64,000 nt of DNA from Rattus norvegicus (Eukaryota > Chordata > Mammalia > Rodentia > Muridae): contig NC_086026.1 of assembly GCF_036323735.1 (NCBI RefSeq), positions 90,950,859 to 91,014,858 of the forward strand. Direction: 5' to 3'. Below the pieces are notes generated by a model. That model had not been told where the DNA came from. It did no database searches and saw only the letters and a list, made by a program, of their open reading frames with translations. Below, one piece after another: positions 11,862 to 24,260 of the stretch (position 1 is its first letter; every line of letters starts with the position of its first letter). The position numbers were made by a program, and so were the translations under genes.

Positions 11862-12438
11862 ACTATGTTAAGCCAACCAATTCATGAGCATAGCAGTCTT
11901 CTGAGGCTTTCTTCAATTTCTTTCATTGGGGATTTGAAATTCTTGTCATACAGGTCGTTCACTTGCTTGGTTAGAGTTATACCAAGATATTTTATATTAT
12001 TTGTATCTATTATAAAGGGTGTTGTATCCATACTTTTTTCTCAGACTGTTTATCAGTTGTAGAAAGGAAGGCTATTGATATCTTTGAGTTATTTTTGTAT
12101 CCTGCCACTTTGCAGATTTCCTGAGCTGTCAACTATAGGAGTTCTCTGGTAGAATTTTGGAGATCGCTTATGTATACAATCATATCATTGGTAATTAGAG
12201 ATACCTTGATTTCTTCCTTTCTAATTTGTATCTGCTTGATTTCCTTTTTATGTCTTATTGCCCTAGCTGGAACTTCAAGTCCTATATTGAATAGATCCAG
12301 GGAGCACGGTAAACCTTGTCTTGTCCCTGATTTTAGTGAGATTTTCCTCCGTTTGATTTGATGTTAACTTGTGACATTTGCCTTTATGTTGCTTGGGTAA
12401 GTACTTTGAATGTCTTATCTTTCCAAGACATTTACCAC
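11862..12438 (-). pseudogene. Inverted L1 ORF2 segment (RT to post-RT region)
   Basis: Minus-strand ORF2 remnant. ttcttgtcatacaggtcgtt and tgcttggttagagttatacc are the complement of the segment encoding LTKQVKDLYNKNF in the intact L1. Stops in all frames. It forms the inverted 5' part of the surrounding L1. Confidence 0.75.
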
Positions 12439-12439
12439 G

Positions 12440-13785
12440 AAGAGGTGCAGATTCAATGAAATTTCTATAAAACTTCCAACCAAATTGTTTACATACCTTG
12501 AAAGAGATATTCTCAAATTCGTATGTAAAAACAAAAACCCCAGGGTAGCCAAAACAATTCTGAATGATAAACAGACTTCTGGAGGAATCACCAATCCTGA
12601 ACTCAAGGAACAATAGAGAGCAATAGAGGTAAAAACTGCATGGTATTAATACAGAAACAGACAGGTTGATCAATGGAATACAATTGAAGACCAGGAAATA
12701 AACCCATACACCTATGGTTATTTTATTTTTGACAAAGAAGATAAAACAATACAGTGGAGAGAGAAAGCATCTGTAATAAATGGTGCTGGTATAACTGGTG
12801 GTCTGCATGTAGAAGAATGCATATTTATCACCCGGCAAAAGCACAAGTCCAAGTGTATTAAGGACCTCAATATAAAACCAGATACACTGAATCTAATAGA
12901 AGACAGAGTGGGAAAGCAGCCTTGAATGCCTTGGCACAGGGGACATTTTCCTGAACAGAACACTAATGGCTCAGGTTCTAAGATCAATGGTTGATAAAGT
13001 GGACCTCTTGAAACTGAAAAGCTTCTCTAAGACAAAGCACATTGTCAATAGGACAAAAGAGGCAGCCTACAGTTTGGGAAAAGACTTTCACTAACACTCC
13101 CATGACCAAAAAAAGAGTGCTAATATACAAAATATATAAAGACACAAGAAGTTAGACTTCAAAAAAATCAAATAACCCAATTAAAAATGGGAGACAGAGT
13201 TAATCAGAGAATTCTCAACAGAGGGATCTCAGATGGCTGAGAAACACTTAAAAATGTTCAATGTCCTTAGACATCAGCAAAATGCAAATCAAAACGATGC
13301 TGAGATTTCACCTTATACCATAAGAATGGCTACGATCGATCAAAAACTCAAGTGACAGCACATACTGGCAAGGATGTGGAGAAAGAAAAATACTCCTTCA
13401 TTGTTGGTGAGATAGCAAATTGTTACAAACACTCAAATTGATCGGGCAGGTTCTCAGAAGATGTAAAATAGTTTTACCTGAAGACCCAGATATACTGAGC
13501 CTGGGCATACTCTCAAAAGATCCTCCATCATACTAGAAGGGCATGCTCCAATATGTTCTCTGTAACAGCCAGAAGCTGGCAACAACTTAGAGTCCCTCAA
13601 CCAAAGAATGGGTACAGATAATGTGGTTCGTTTACATAATGGAATTCCATTCAGATACTAAGAATAAGGACATCATGTATTTTGCAGGCAAATGGGTGGA
13701 ACTAGAAAATATCACCTTGAGTGAGGTGACCCAGATCCAAAAGGCCATGCATGGTATGTACTCAGTGATAGGTGAACATTAGTTG
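12440..13785 (+). pseudogene. L1 ORF2 3' segment (dead)
   Basis: Forward ORF2 remnant. The first piece, 12,410-12,616, still reads KNKNPRVAKTILNDKQTSGG. Further on, about 13,375 (aggatgtggagaaagaaaaa) marks the Cys-rich region and about 13,630-13,780 the terminal part. Frameshifts and stops occur throughout. Confidence 0.8.
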
Positions 13786-14809
13786 AAAAGTACAGAAAAT
13801 CCATGATACAACCCACATACCATAAGAAATTTAACAAGATGGAAAGCCCAAGTGAGGATGCTTAAATCACACTTAGGATGGGGAACAAAATAGTCATGTG
13901 AGGCAGAGGGAGGGAGGGTCCTATACGGGAAAGGGGAGGGGCAGATAATAGGGGGGCAGGATCTAGTATCAGGGGATACAGAAGAGAAAACCATAGGGAC
14001 AGGAGAATAAATGAAAATATGCAGCTGTTTGGGGTGGGAGGTGGAAGAAATCTCTAGGAATTCACAGAGAACAGGGTTGTAAGAGTTTCCCAGGACTCAA
14101 TGATGGTGACCTTAGCCAAAATGCCTACAGGTGGGAATACTAAACCTGGAGAGAACACATCCAGTTAGACAGAACCCCAAGAGCAGAGGTTATGACACCA
14201 AACTACCTACAATTTTTGACCCCAAATTGTTCCTCTCTAAAAGAAGTACAGGGACAAACACGGAGCAGAGGCTGAATGAGTGGCCAACTAGTGACTGGCC
14301 CAACTTTGGATACATCCCGTGGTAGGCACCAATCTCTGACAGTATTACTATTTCTCTGTTGTGCTTGCAGACAGGAGACTAACATGGGTGTCCTCTGAGG
14401 TCTGCACTCAACAGTTACTGAGACAGATGCAAATACACACAGCCAAGCATTGGACAGAGGTCAGGGACTCCTACTGAAGAATTAGGGGGAAGATTGAAAG
14501 AGTGAAGGGAATGGCAACCCCACAAAAGTCCAAGAGTGTCAACTAACCTGGATCCCTGGGAATTCCTAGAGACCACAACACCAAACAAAGAGCATACATG
14601 GGCTGATCTGCAGCCCCTGGTGCATATGTAGCCGAGAGCTGCCTTCTCTGTCCTCAATGGGAGAGGGTATGCCTAATCCTGTAGAGACTTGATGCCCCAG
14701 GGTGGGGGGATGCATATAATGAGTGCACCTTCCAGAGGGGCAGGGGAGCGGGCAGGAGGAATGAGGTCTGAGGGGCGGGGATACCAGGAGAGGGGAAGCA
14801 TTTGGTATA

Positions 14810-14868
<59 letters not shown>

Positions 14869-14869
14869 A
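14810..14869. repeat. (TAAA)n tail of the L1
   Basis: About 15 taaa units, the expanded poly(A) tail of the 5'-inverted L1. Confidence 0.95.
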
Positions 14870-16202
14870 ATTACTAGTTAATTCATAAACCCATGCAAAA
14901 ATATTTCATAGCCTATTAATATTTTGATAGCACAGTGAAAAAAATAATGTTTAATATTATGTAAATTAATAGTTCTGTGAACATACCTTGAAATTTACAC
15001 TAAAGGGGAATTGAACATTTATCAATAATCAATTTTCTTGTAATAGATGATGACAAAAACAAAATACAGTATACCAAGTTTTAGGAGAGCCCAAAAGCAA
15101 TTTACAGCTGTGCAACTAATTTTGCTGTATAGTGATTCTGAGGGAAGGCATTGCACTTTGTTTGTTTTCTAAATGCAAGCTGCTATAACAAAAATTATGA
15201 TAGGAAAGCTTCCTCATTTTGATTTATAAATGAAATTGAAAATCATTTTTTATCTGTCTCATGTCTACTTTCTATTTGTGAAAATCTTCTTTTAACGTCC
15301 TCATTTTTCTCTTGATGTTTATGGTTTTTATTATTAATTTGTATATGTGCATTTCACATTAGGAAAAATAGTCTGCCATGTATTATCATATACTTTCCAA
15401 GTTTCTGATTCTTTAAGGTAATATTTTTGGAATTTTATTTTGTTACTTGAATTAATTTAAAACTTCAGAAGCCATAATTTTGTCCTTTGTGATTTTATAA
15501 CCTAGTTAAGATATAATTTTTATTTGACGATGATAACTAAACCCAGCTGCGCTTTTCCTTTTATTTAATTTTTTCCTTCCAAATTTACATATTTGAATCA
15601 AGAAAGTGTCTTCTACATACAGAAGAGATGATCCATCTGGCTTTGCTTCATTTTGATTCTCTAAATTGCTGGTCAAGCCGCTCATTCAGTTTAAAATCAT
15701 TTAACCTACCAGCTGCCTTTCTGTTTCAATATATGTGAGCTGCCAATTACAAAATGATTTTTTCTTCTGCTTCTAGATTGTGAGTTCTGTTTGGTGCTCT
15801 GTTGTTTTTTCTTGTAGTAAATCACTTTATTATTAAATCTTCATTAATTTCCTAAGTATCAGATTTTCTGTTTTAAATATTTAATTATTTTTTGTTGCAG
15901 AAGGATTGCCATCTTCTCTTTAGAAGTCAGAAAACAAGAGAGAGTAGCTAAGTGCTCTAACATATCAGCAGCAATGACAAGATACAAGAAGCTTAAACCC
16001 TTTGTATGTAACAAAACTTCCCCCTATCTTATTCCTCGTTCTTTGAGTTTTCAGGGTTCCTATAAGTTTCTTACAATCTTTTAGGCAATTGCAAGTAGAT
16101 GTTGACTGATAATTGCAGTTGTACAACTGACTCTCTCATTATGATAGATCATTGCATGATTGGCAGAACATCCATTCCCTAGAGCCTTTTAGTCTTGAAT
16201 TG
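14870..16202. other. No feature recognised
   Basis: AT-rich DNA without recognisable genes or repeats. Confidence 0.4.
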
Positions 16203-16216
16203 CATCATGAATTTCT
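16203..16216. repeat. TSD of the U2 snRNA insertion, left copy
   Basis: catcatgaatttct, identical to 16,251-16,264. Confidence 0.9.
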
Positions 16217-16250
16217 ACACTTGATCTTAGCCAAAAGGCCAAGAAGTGAT
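16217..16250 (-). pseudogene. U2 snRNA 5'-end retropseudogene (34 bp)
   Basis: The reverse complement matches nucleotides 1-34 of U2 snRNA, including the invariant ggccttttggctaagatcaa. It differs at two positions, 4 (G to A) and 10 (C to T), both at CpG sites in U2, as expected from methyl-CpG decay. The copy stops after U2 position 34 and has no A tail. The perfect 14-bp TSD on both sides shows insertion by target-primed reverse transcription, presumably using L1 proteins. It is far too short to be a functional U2 gene, which is about 190 nt with its own upstream promoter elements. Confidence 0.92.
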
Positions 16251-16264
16251 CATCATGAATTTCT
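16251..16264. repeat. TSD of the U2 snRNA insertion, right copy
   Basis: Perfect partner of 16,203-16,216. Confidence 0.9.
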
Positions 16265-16867
16265 GGGTTGAAGAATCTTGAAAATAAACCGGAAGATAAA
16301 CAGCAAATTTCCAGAGTTCTGCGATTTAAACTTAGTATAACTTTTAATTTTGTAGTATCCTGATTACTGGCACTTTCCAGGTAAATTCATCATCATTGTA
16401 GTCAAAATGTCTACTACTAAATTTAGCATAGAGATAGTGTTTTACATACTAATCACTTATCTTCCATAGTACTGGAGTTAGAAAGCCAAAGATTTGGTTC
16501 TTGGTAAAGCAATGAATTAGTCTCATGAGTAGCTGGCATCATAGAGTTCTTTTGATTCTGACATGCTTCCTTTAAAGACAGGAATGCCACCATAACATAA
16601 CTTGATTCATGATATCTTATAAACAAAATTACCTCATGAAGACAATTACCTACCACCACCATCACAATGGCAAATACAAATCAACATATAAACTTGGGGC
16701 AAGCTACAGCCACCAGTCCATTATAAAGAGAGGTAGAGATGGATGTGGAAGCGGTGAAACATGTCAGTGCACAACAGGGAAAGACATTACCAACATATTT
16801 AAACACTATTATCCAAAGATGAATGTTTAAACCAAACATTGGCTGCTAGAACTTGCTTTTAAATAGC
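16265..16867. other. No feature recognised
   Basis: Nothing recognised. Overlapping 70-73-codon frames on opposite strands at 16,453-16,830 look like chance. Confidence 0.4.
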
Positions 16868-17100
16868 TTTATTTTATTTTTGAAATCTTATTTTATTGAG
16901 AATTTTATGTATGAGTTTTTACATAATGTTATCTTTCATTCTCCTTCCTTCAATTATTTTTAACTTCATTTATTTATTTATTTATCTATTTATTTATTTA
17001 TTTATTTTTTCACTCCAGATTTTATTCCCCTTCCAGTCTACCACCCCCGACAGTTCCACATCTCATACCTTCTCCCTGTGCCCCCACCCCATGTATCCAA
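16868..17100 (-). mobile_element. L1 3'-end fragments, minus strand
   Basis: Two pieces. At 16,868-16,960 attttattgagaattttatg and following text resemble the 3' terminus of an old Lx in reverse complement. After a (TTTA)n tract at 16,966-17,007, attttattccccttccagtc to cccccaccccatgtatcc looks like a second, C-rich Lx 3' UTR end. Both are strongly 5'-truncated. Confidence 0.55.
16966..17007. repeat. (TTTA)n microsatellite
   Basis: About ten ttta units, probably an expanded L1 poly(A) tail on the other strand. Confidence 0.9.
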
Positions 17101-20100
17101 TAGATTTAACTATAAATAAGACAAATGTAGATTTTGGAAATAAATTTTAGTATACCTAGGTCTGTAATTTATCTAACCCCAATATGTTTATATTGTATAA
17201 CTAGTCCATAAATCATCATCAGTATAGAAAACATATTTAAAATGTGTTGTTATGTGTTCAAGTACATTTCACGGAATCATTTTGCCATGGGAATTTGGAG
17301 TGCTGTACTTTCTAATGTGTGCATTCTCATTGTGCCTCAAAGTAGAGTCTGCTTGTAGTTGTGCTACGGCCCATCAATCAACCTTCCACTTGTTTTGGGT
17401 GCTATGTTTTGGCTTCTCTGGTAATATTTCTACTTTGCGTCTTGTGTCACAAACAATGGCAAATATTGCCAAGAAATGAGGTTAAATGAAGTAATGACTA
17501 AAAAAATCGGTCTTCAGTGTACATTCTGCTCAAATGTGGAGGACAGGAGACATCTGATCCTGTGCCCTGATGTGAGGTCTGGTTATAGAAATAAATACAT
17601 CCATGAAAATATTATAAACTGCTTTTTGAAAAAAGTCATCTTGAGGGAAGATAAATGAATATGTGGCCTTATCTCTTATATATTACATACAAAACAAAAT
17701 TAACAAAAGTTGTGACCAAAAGAGTGGAGTGGCCTTAAGGTAATTTCTAGTGGAAAATGTTTCAACAAATACAACTTGATATGATTCCTATTCTTCATAC
17801 AATAATTTCACTACCCCAATCTAAACTGTATCTATATATCTTTTTTTTTTTTGCAAAAGTTGGGGAAGGTGGTTCACTGTACTATACTCTTCCCCATATT
17901 TAAATCACTCTCTTCTACCTGGGAGAAATGTCAAATTTTCTGAAAAAAAATTTTTAATACTAATGAACAAACTACGTGATGTTTTGAAGACATAATCAAG
18001 ATACTTTTTCACACTCTCTGGTCATAGATTATTCTCAATTCAAGGGCTACTTTCACCTATTTAAATTTTTTTCCAGATAGGCACTCTTCACACATAATTA
18101 CAAACATCAGATAAAATGGCAACTCTATCTGAAGAGGCAGAATATGGGGTTCTTTACTAGTAAACAATAGCTTTGATTATCATAGCTAATACGATTTAAA
18201 TATAAATTTGAAAGTCAAGGTTTTGGCACACTACCTATTTTATTCACAGGGTAAACATATCAAAAAATAATTTATCTAGGATTATTTCAATATTAATGAT
18301 TTTTCTAGTTGTGTCTTAAGAAATTAAAATGTATAAATGTATGGGAATTACAAAATGAACCTTTCAATTTCAGCAGGTGATAGTTTCTTTTATCCATCAG
18401 GAATTTAGTATATTATTTATACAAAGAATATAATAAAGAGCTATTGCAAAATAGTACAAAACTAGAAATAACTGTTTATAAGAGAAAAGAGAATAGGATT
18501 TATTTATGTACTTTTTCTTATTGATTCACCAATACACTCATTCAGTCATTTATGAAACAACTCATATTGACTGATCTAATCCCATGTAATATCTTATCAA
18601 AGGTTATTGCTTATAGATATTATGCATGTCTAGGGCATTAGATAAAATTCTTGTATGCTAGATATTATTTTTTCTAGCTATTCAGAATGCATATCACACA
18701 TACTTTTATTTCTGACAAAATATATAATTATAAACTGAAAACAACTAAGAACCTTAATAGATAAATGATGCTAAAACATTTCTTAACTATAAACAAGTTA
18801 AATGAATGGTAGGGGGTCAGAATATCGAAATATTTAAATAAATTATTTGACTCTACCAATAAGACAGTTTCATTAGCTGACCTTGGTTTAATAGAAGTAG
18901 GAATTCATATAGTAGAAGTTCTATGCAAAAATAATTTCAAGGCAAAATAACATAAGAAATATCAAAGTAGCATTCTTTAAGTTAGCCTTATTTTTGTAAA
19001 ATGTACAGAGGACATTAGCAAACTTACCATATTTATTGTTTTTTGTAATACAATTACAAAATGAAAAATTCTAAGTATTGATCCAAGTATTGACAAAATC
19101 AAAAAAGGTAATGATTCAGAAAAAGACTGTAAGTTTGTGCTGTTTCAACTTGCTTTGTTTTTACCCACTACTTTCCAGAGCTTTAAAAACTAACAACCTT
19201 ATAAACACTGTAGCTGTCAAACACAGCTCTCTCCTTGGCATTACAGGAGCTGAACGAATTTAGGATGCACTAAACCCTGATCCACAGAGAGCTGTCACTG
19301 TTTGGAAGCTCGATTAAAAATTTTACTCTTAGGAGTTATTTGATATGATTTAAAACAAACCTTGCACAAACAGATTGAATCCAGAGGTGTTCATTGAAAA
19401 GGATAAGACGAAATTGCTTAAAATCAAACCTGCCTACAGTTCCATTGAGGTTAGTAAGACTAATTTAATTAATCAAGTAAAAGCAAATATCTGATAAAGA
19501 TATGTCTAAAATGAGTTTTTTAAATATTCTGAAATATTATTGTAAACCTAGGGAATCATACATGTAACCATGGCTGTGTATCTGCTTAAGAAAGACATGA
19601 AAGATTTTGATTACTCACATGTTAACTTTAAAGCATTGAACAAAAAGAAGCAGGGTATGACCGTACCTATTGAAGAAAAAGAAAGGCTTTGCAACATACC
19701 CATAGACTCCTCAATAAAGAAACTTTCTGTCTTCAAGCATTAATACATGCATTTGTCCAATATCTAGCCTACTACCAAAGTAAGCAAGCGAGTCTTTAGT
19801 GTTACACACAAAAAAAATCAGTTCTTCACTGATATTTTTATAATTTTTATAATAACTGAAGTTATTATGAAAATAAACTGCATCAGGAAATAAAACAAAC
19901 AAAACCAAAATACTCCAAAAAAAGAAAAACAAAGACACAGCAGTGATGAACATGTATAGCCAATACTGGTTCATGAAGGGCAGCTCTGAGTTTCAGAAAC
20001 AATATATTATAATTCGAGTGTGTACTTTTAAAAAACTATAAAGCATGCAATTGAATTAGGAAATGCGTGTTGCTTTTACTTAGATAAAACAGATCTAATA

Positions 20101-20480
20101 GATTTTTATAGCTAAGGATATCCAGAGGAAGTATTTCTTGAAGTAGACAATTCATAATTATTATTAAATTCTTGGTGGGGAAAACCATGCTCAAATACTC
20201 ACAAAAGTTTGATTATGATGGGACAAAAATACAAATAAAATGATAGAAATTCAGAAATTTCAAAGTTTATAAACAAATTGAAAAATTCACTATAGGGACT
20301 GAAAGCCACATATATAAGACAGAAAATACCGTGCTCTGGGAAGCAAGACAGTTGGAGAGCATAAAGAAATGGATAAGAGAATGTATGTAAAAGGCTCGGA
20401 AGATGAACTGTGATAATCACATAATTAATCACAAAGTTCAAAGTGACTTCTAACAGGATGTGCAATATATGCAATACAAT
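17101..20480. other. No feature recognised (long AT-rich stretch)
   Basis: About 3.4 kb of AT-rich DNA. Frames of 60-87 codons (17,252-17,479; 17,476-17,658; 19,711-19,974) show no domains. Any repeats here are too decayed to name by eye. Confidence 0.35.
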
Positions 20481-21560
20481 GTATTGAAATACACGAAAAA
20501 TAAAAGCCTAGTAACTATCTGTTCAGAGGTAGAAAAAGTCTTTGATGCTGTCACTGTAGCATCTTAGAAATGCATAGAAAAACTCATTGTGTTAAACTTC
20601 TTTGTAAAAAAATAATCTCAATTTGCATCACAAATAATGATGCAGCACTGAGAGATTCTCCCTTTAAGAGAAAGGTAATCAATCCACATATTCACAGTAT
20701 TCTCTTTAATATCACATCAAGAACTGTACTTAGGACAACCGATTAAGAAAATTTGAAAAAGATTTAAAAACATGGGACTTTCATTTATCTACAAATACGC
20801 TATTTATGTTTAGAAAACACATAATCCACAAAAATGTTTGGAAATAATAAATATTTCTTTAATGTCACAGGTGCAAAGCTAATACAAAAAAGTCAATTCT
20901 ACTTCTAAATAAGAGTAATGAAATATTGTATATGCAAATGAGATTAGAAAAACTACTCATTTGAAAACATACCAAAATAATATAATGTATATATGCTGCA
21001 GACATGTTTTGAGCATTAAGTCCCATGAATATTAAGGAAATAAAGAATGTCTGAGTAAAAATCCTGGTACCTAATGCTTGTGAATCAGAAGTACTGTATC
21101 CACATAAATACACTCCTTAGCTTATTTACAGAATTAACAAAAATCCTATTGAAATTTCCAACTAATTTTCTCTGAAATTCACAGGTGAGTCAAAAATTCT
21201 AAAGAAATAAAATATTAGAATTATCAAGTAAATCTTTATACAAAGACAAAATTGAATTTCTCATATTCTTGCTTTTAAAGTTTCCTATAATGCTATCATG
21301 GTCAAATCATTGCATACTGATATATGGATAGGCACAATGACCTAAGGAGTAGAATTGTTATTCAAACTAAACAATGAACTCTGACTTTCACAGTTGATTG
21401 ATTTGCAACAATGACATTAAATTAATATATTTCAGAAAGGACTAATAGTATCAAAAATTATGTCAAGGATTCAGGGAGGTTTTTAATGGAACAGTCAGGT
21501 TTGTTATGTAATTTATATGTAAAAGGACATCTGAATAGAGCAATGGAGGGCAGACAAGTA
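20480..21560 (+). mobile_element. Ancient L1 ORF2 remnant, plus strand
   Basis: Widely spaced similarity to mammalian L1 ORF2: ggtagaaaaagtctttgatg at about 20,529 (the AEKAFD region), caaaaaagtcaattctactt at about 20,885, and 21,280-21,355 (cctataatgctatcatggtc, tgatatatggataggcacaa), which corresponds to the region encoding AIVIKTAWYWYRDRQ in the young L1. The order is colinear but no frame survives. Confidence 0.42.
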
Positions 21561-21614
21561 TAGTCTAACAACTTCACGCTTTCTTAAATTTATTTCTATT
21601 TTTAAACTCTGAAC

Positions 21615-21740
21615 TGGCTTGCTTATGGTGCAAGCATATATTCTCAGTACCTAATTAAGTGAAGTAGGAGAATCACAAGTCCTAAGCAAACATGGCCTCC
21701 ATTCTGATTCCTTGTCTCAAAAGAAAAAGCAAATAAAGAA
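21615..21740 (+). mobile_element. Degenerate B1-family SINE, plus strand
   Basis: ttatggtgcaagcatatatt, aagtaggagaatcacaagtc and attccttgtctcaaaagaaa follow the layout of an old B1-type SINE (mobile-element head, gaggcaggaggatcac block, cctgtctcaaa end) with an A-rich tail. Strongly diverged. Confidence 0.45.
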
Positions 21741-23189
21741 ATGAAGAATTGAAAAATTAAAGGTTAGATCATCATTCTTTTGATGAGCAGTACCCATTGA
21801 ACCATCTCAAATAGGTAGACAGTTAAGGATAATAAACAAAATAAAAATTCTTGGAGTAGATTGATTGGCTGTGATAGCACATGAGAAATGTATTTAGTGA
21901 AAATAATTGTCAGGCCTTTGATCCAAACTAGAAAATTACTTCTAAATGAAACAGTCATTATACATGCTGACTATGGCAGCAATTGAGTTGTTACAATGGA
22001 AAAAGAAATTGGGACCATTAACCAAAGGCCACCAACCATAGTGATTAATTGTCAGAACAGAGTATCCATTGCTGAGGAAAGGTCAGGATGTCACTGAGAG
22101 CACAGGAATGCAAACAAAATCAGAGTTAGAGAAGGATTGAAGTCATTTCAGAGCAAGGGTAGGGATAAAACAATTAAAGGATGTCCAGATATAGGATGTA
22201 AATCTCAATACTGACCCAAATTAGCAAGAATGACTAACTTAGTAGTAATCAAAAGTCTCACCTGCAAAACTTGTGTATTCTAGTTAAAAGATGAATAAGG
22301 GTACACAATTATCAATATTAAGAAGTACTTGCTGTCCATTTCAGGTCTGTGTGTACACTTATATTTCATGCATCTATATACTTGCACAACTATGAAAGTA
22401 TAGAGAAGAATGTGTGAAACAGCAAGAATGGGTTATATCTCCAAAAGAATGATTCTAGACTTGGTAGATGATTTAAAAAATTATTCTTTCTCTACTCATT
22501 TTCTAGACGTATTCAATCTGTGTTTTGAATGCTTTTAAACTTCCCTTCAATTTTCTATGTTGAATTTGTTTTCTAGTCTGAAGATTTAATTTAATATGTC
22601 TAATATCGGGCTCCAGGGATGTCCTCATATCCATCAATTTCATCCTAAATCTTCTAATTTTGAAATGGCTTGCTTATGTTTAGGACAAATAATAAGAAGC
22701 TTTCAATGAATGAATCTTTTAATAAATATTATATTAAATAATATACTTATAAGCATGTTCAAATTTATAATCTTTATCTTATATACCAAGATCCTTAATT
22801 TTTGAATGACCTCAGTGGGCATATATTTACATAGAAATTTGCTTTTTGACTTTTTATGATCCAAATAATTAATTCATAGTTACAGAATATTACTGCAATT
22901 TCCAAACTTTCTTCTTAACCCCACTAAAGGAAATGAGATCAATGTTAAATAAATTTTTTAAAAATTGCTTTCTCTTTATTTTGAGTAACATCTAATCTAA
23001 TACTTGAAAATTTATATATCCTCTATGTTATTTTGATGAAAATATTTTATAATAATTTAATAAATGCACTGAAAATGAGTCAACATATATAAAAACTCAA
23101 TAACAACTAGAACAAATATATATTTAGCCATGTTTTAAATAAGCTGAATATTTGAAAATTTAACATTAAGAAAGACTCTGCTTTCCTTT
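21741..23189. other. No feature recognised
   Basis: AT-rich DNA without recognised genes or repeats. Confidence 0.4.
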
Positions 23190-23650
23190 TTTTCTTTCTT
23201 CTTTTTATAAATTGGATATTTTCTTCATCCCCTTTTTAAATGTTACCCCCATTCCCAGTTTCCCCCTACCCCATCCTCCCACACAATGCTTCTACGAGGA
23301 TGTTCCTCCACCCACCCACCTGCTTCTGCCTCCCTGCCCTGGCATTTCCTTACAGTGTGGCATAGAGCCTTCACAGTACCAAAGGCCTCTCTTCCCATTG
23401 GTGTATGACAAAGCCATCCTCTGCTACATATGTGGCTGGAGCCATGGGTCCTCTATGTGTACTATTTAGTTGGTGGGTTAGTCCCTGGGAGATCTCAGGT
23501 GTCTGGTTGGTTGATATTGTTCTTCCTATATATGGGGTTGTAAATCCCTTCAGGCCCTTCAGTCCTTTCTCTAACACCTCTATTTGGGACTCTGTGCTCA
23601 GTTCAATATTTGGCTGTGAGTATCTGCCTCTGTATTTGTCAGTATTAATC
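23190..23650 (-). mobile_element. L1 3' UTR (Lx-type), minus strand, copy 1
   Basis: A T-rich start (3' tail of the element) is followed by a C-rich tract and tcttcccattggtgtatgac, gtggctggagccatgggtcc, ttagtccctgggagatctca and tgtaaatcccttcaggccct, an Lx 3' UTR in reverse complement. No ORF2 is attached. The 149-codon plus-strand frame at 23,405-23,854 is an antisense artefact spanning both copies. Confidence 0.8.
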
Positions 23651-23654
23651 ATTC

Positions 23655-24260
23655 CATTCATTTATGTCTCATATGATATTCCACTTCCCCGCTACTCCTC
23701 CACAAATCTCCCATCACACATACACCCTCTCCTCCCTCCACTTTGCCTCTATGAGGGTGCTCCCCCACCAACCCTCTCCTGTCTCTCAGCTCTAGCATCT
23801 CCCTACATTGGGGCATCAAACCTGAACAAGACCAAGGACCTCCCCTCCCAATGATATGAGACAAGCCTGTCCTCTACTATATATGTATTTGGAGCCATGG
23901 ATCCCTCCCTGTACATTCCTTGTTTGGTGATCTAGTCCCTGGGAGCTCTGGGTGATCTGGCCAGCTGATGTTGTTAGAATGAATACAGAAATGTTGGTAC
24001 ACTTACACAATAGAGTACTAGTCAGCTATTAAAAACAGTAAGTTCATAAAATTCACAGTCAAATGAATAGAACTAGAAAATATCCTGATTAAGGTAACCC
24101 ATACACAAAAGAACAAACGTGGTATGTATTTACTGATAAGCGGTTTTAGCCAAAGGCTTACAATGCCTATGATATAACCCACAGACCATTTGGAGCTTAG
24201 GAGGAAGGAAGACCAGGGTGTGGATGCTTCAGTCCTACATTGAGGGGGGAACAGAAAATT
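23655..24260 (-). mobile_element. L1 (Lx-type) 3' end with 5' inversion, minus strand, copy 2
   Basis: 23,655-23,975 repeats the same 3' UTR segment as copy 1 in the same orientation (acctcccctcccaatgatat, atttggagccatggatccct, tagtccctgggagctctggg). At about 23,976 the orientation switches: 23,977-24,260 reads forward as the ORF2 end and start of the 3' UTR (aatgaatacagaaatgttgg, actgataagcggttttagcc). With the element on the minus strand, this is again the head-to-head arrangement of a twin-primed 5' inversion, with the stretch between the two pieces missing. Confidence 0.72.

Larger units (their letters stand above)
11862..14869 (+). mobile_element. L1 (Lx-type) with 5' inversion, plus strand
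   Basis: The right part, about 12,440-14,869, runs forward from mid ORF2 through the ORF2 end (about 13,785) and a roughly 1-kb 3' UTR to a (TAAA)n tail. The left part, about 11,862-12,438, is ORF2 in reverse orientation. Compared with the intact L1 at 27.7 kb, the inverted part corresponds to about 32,060-32,665 and the forward part starts at about 32,690, so the two pieces are adjacent in the source and meet head to head. That is the product expected of twin priming during target-primed reverse transcription. Many stops and indels show age. No clear TSD. Confidence 0.85.

Noticed and set aside
12275..12844. 189-codon minus-strand open frame
   Set aside because: It runs antisense to the forward ORF2 remnant and across the inversion junction of an L1, so it is a by-product of that structure.
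16217..16250. Functional U2 snRNA gene
   Set aside because: Only 34 nt are present, with flanking TSDs and no upstream snRNA promoter elements.
23405..23854. 149-codon plus-strand open frame
   Set aside because: It lies antisense to two adjacent L1 3' UTR copies, with no domain and no upstream promoter.
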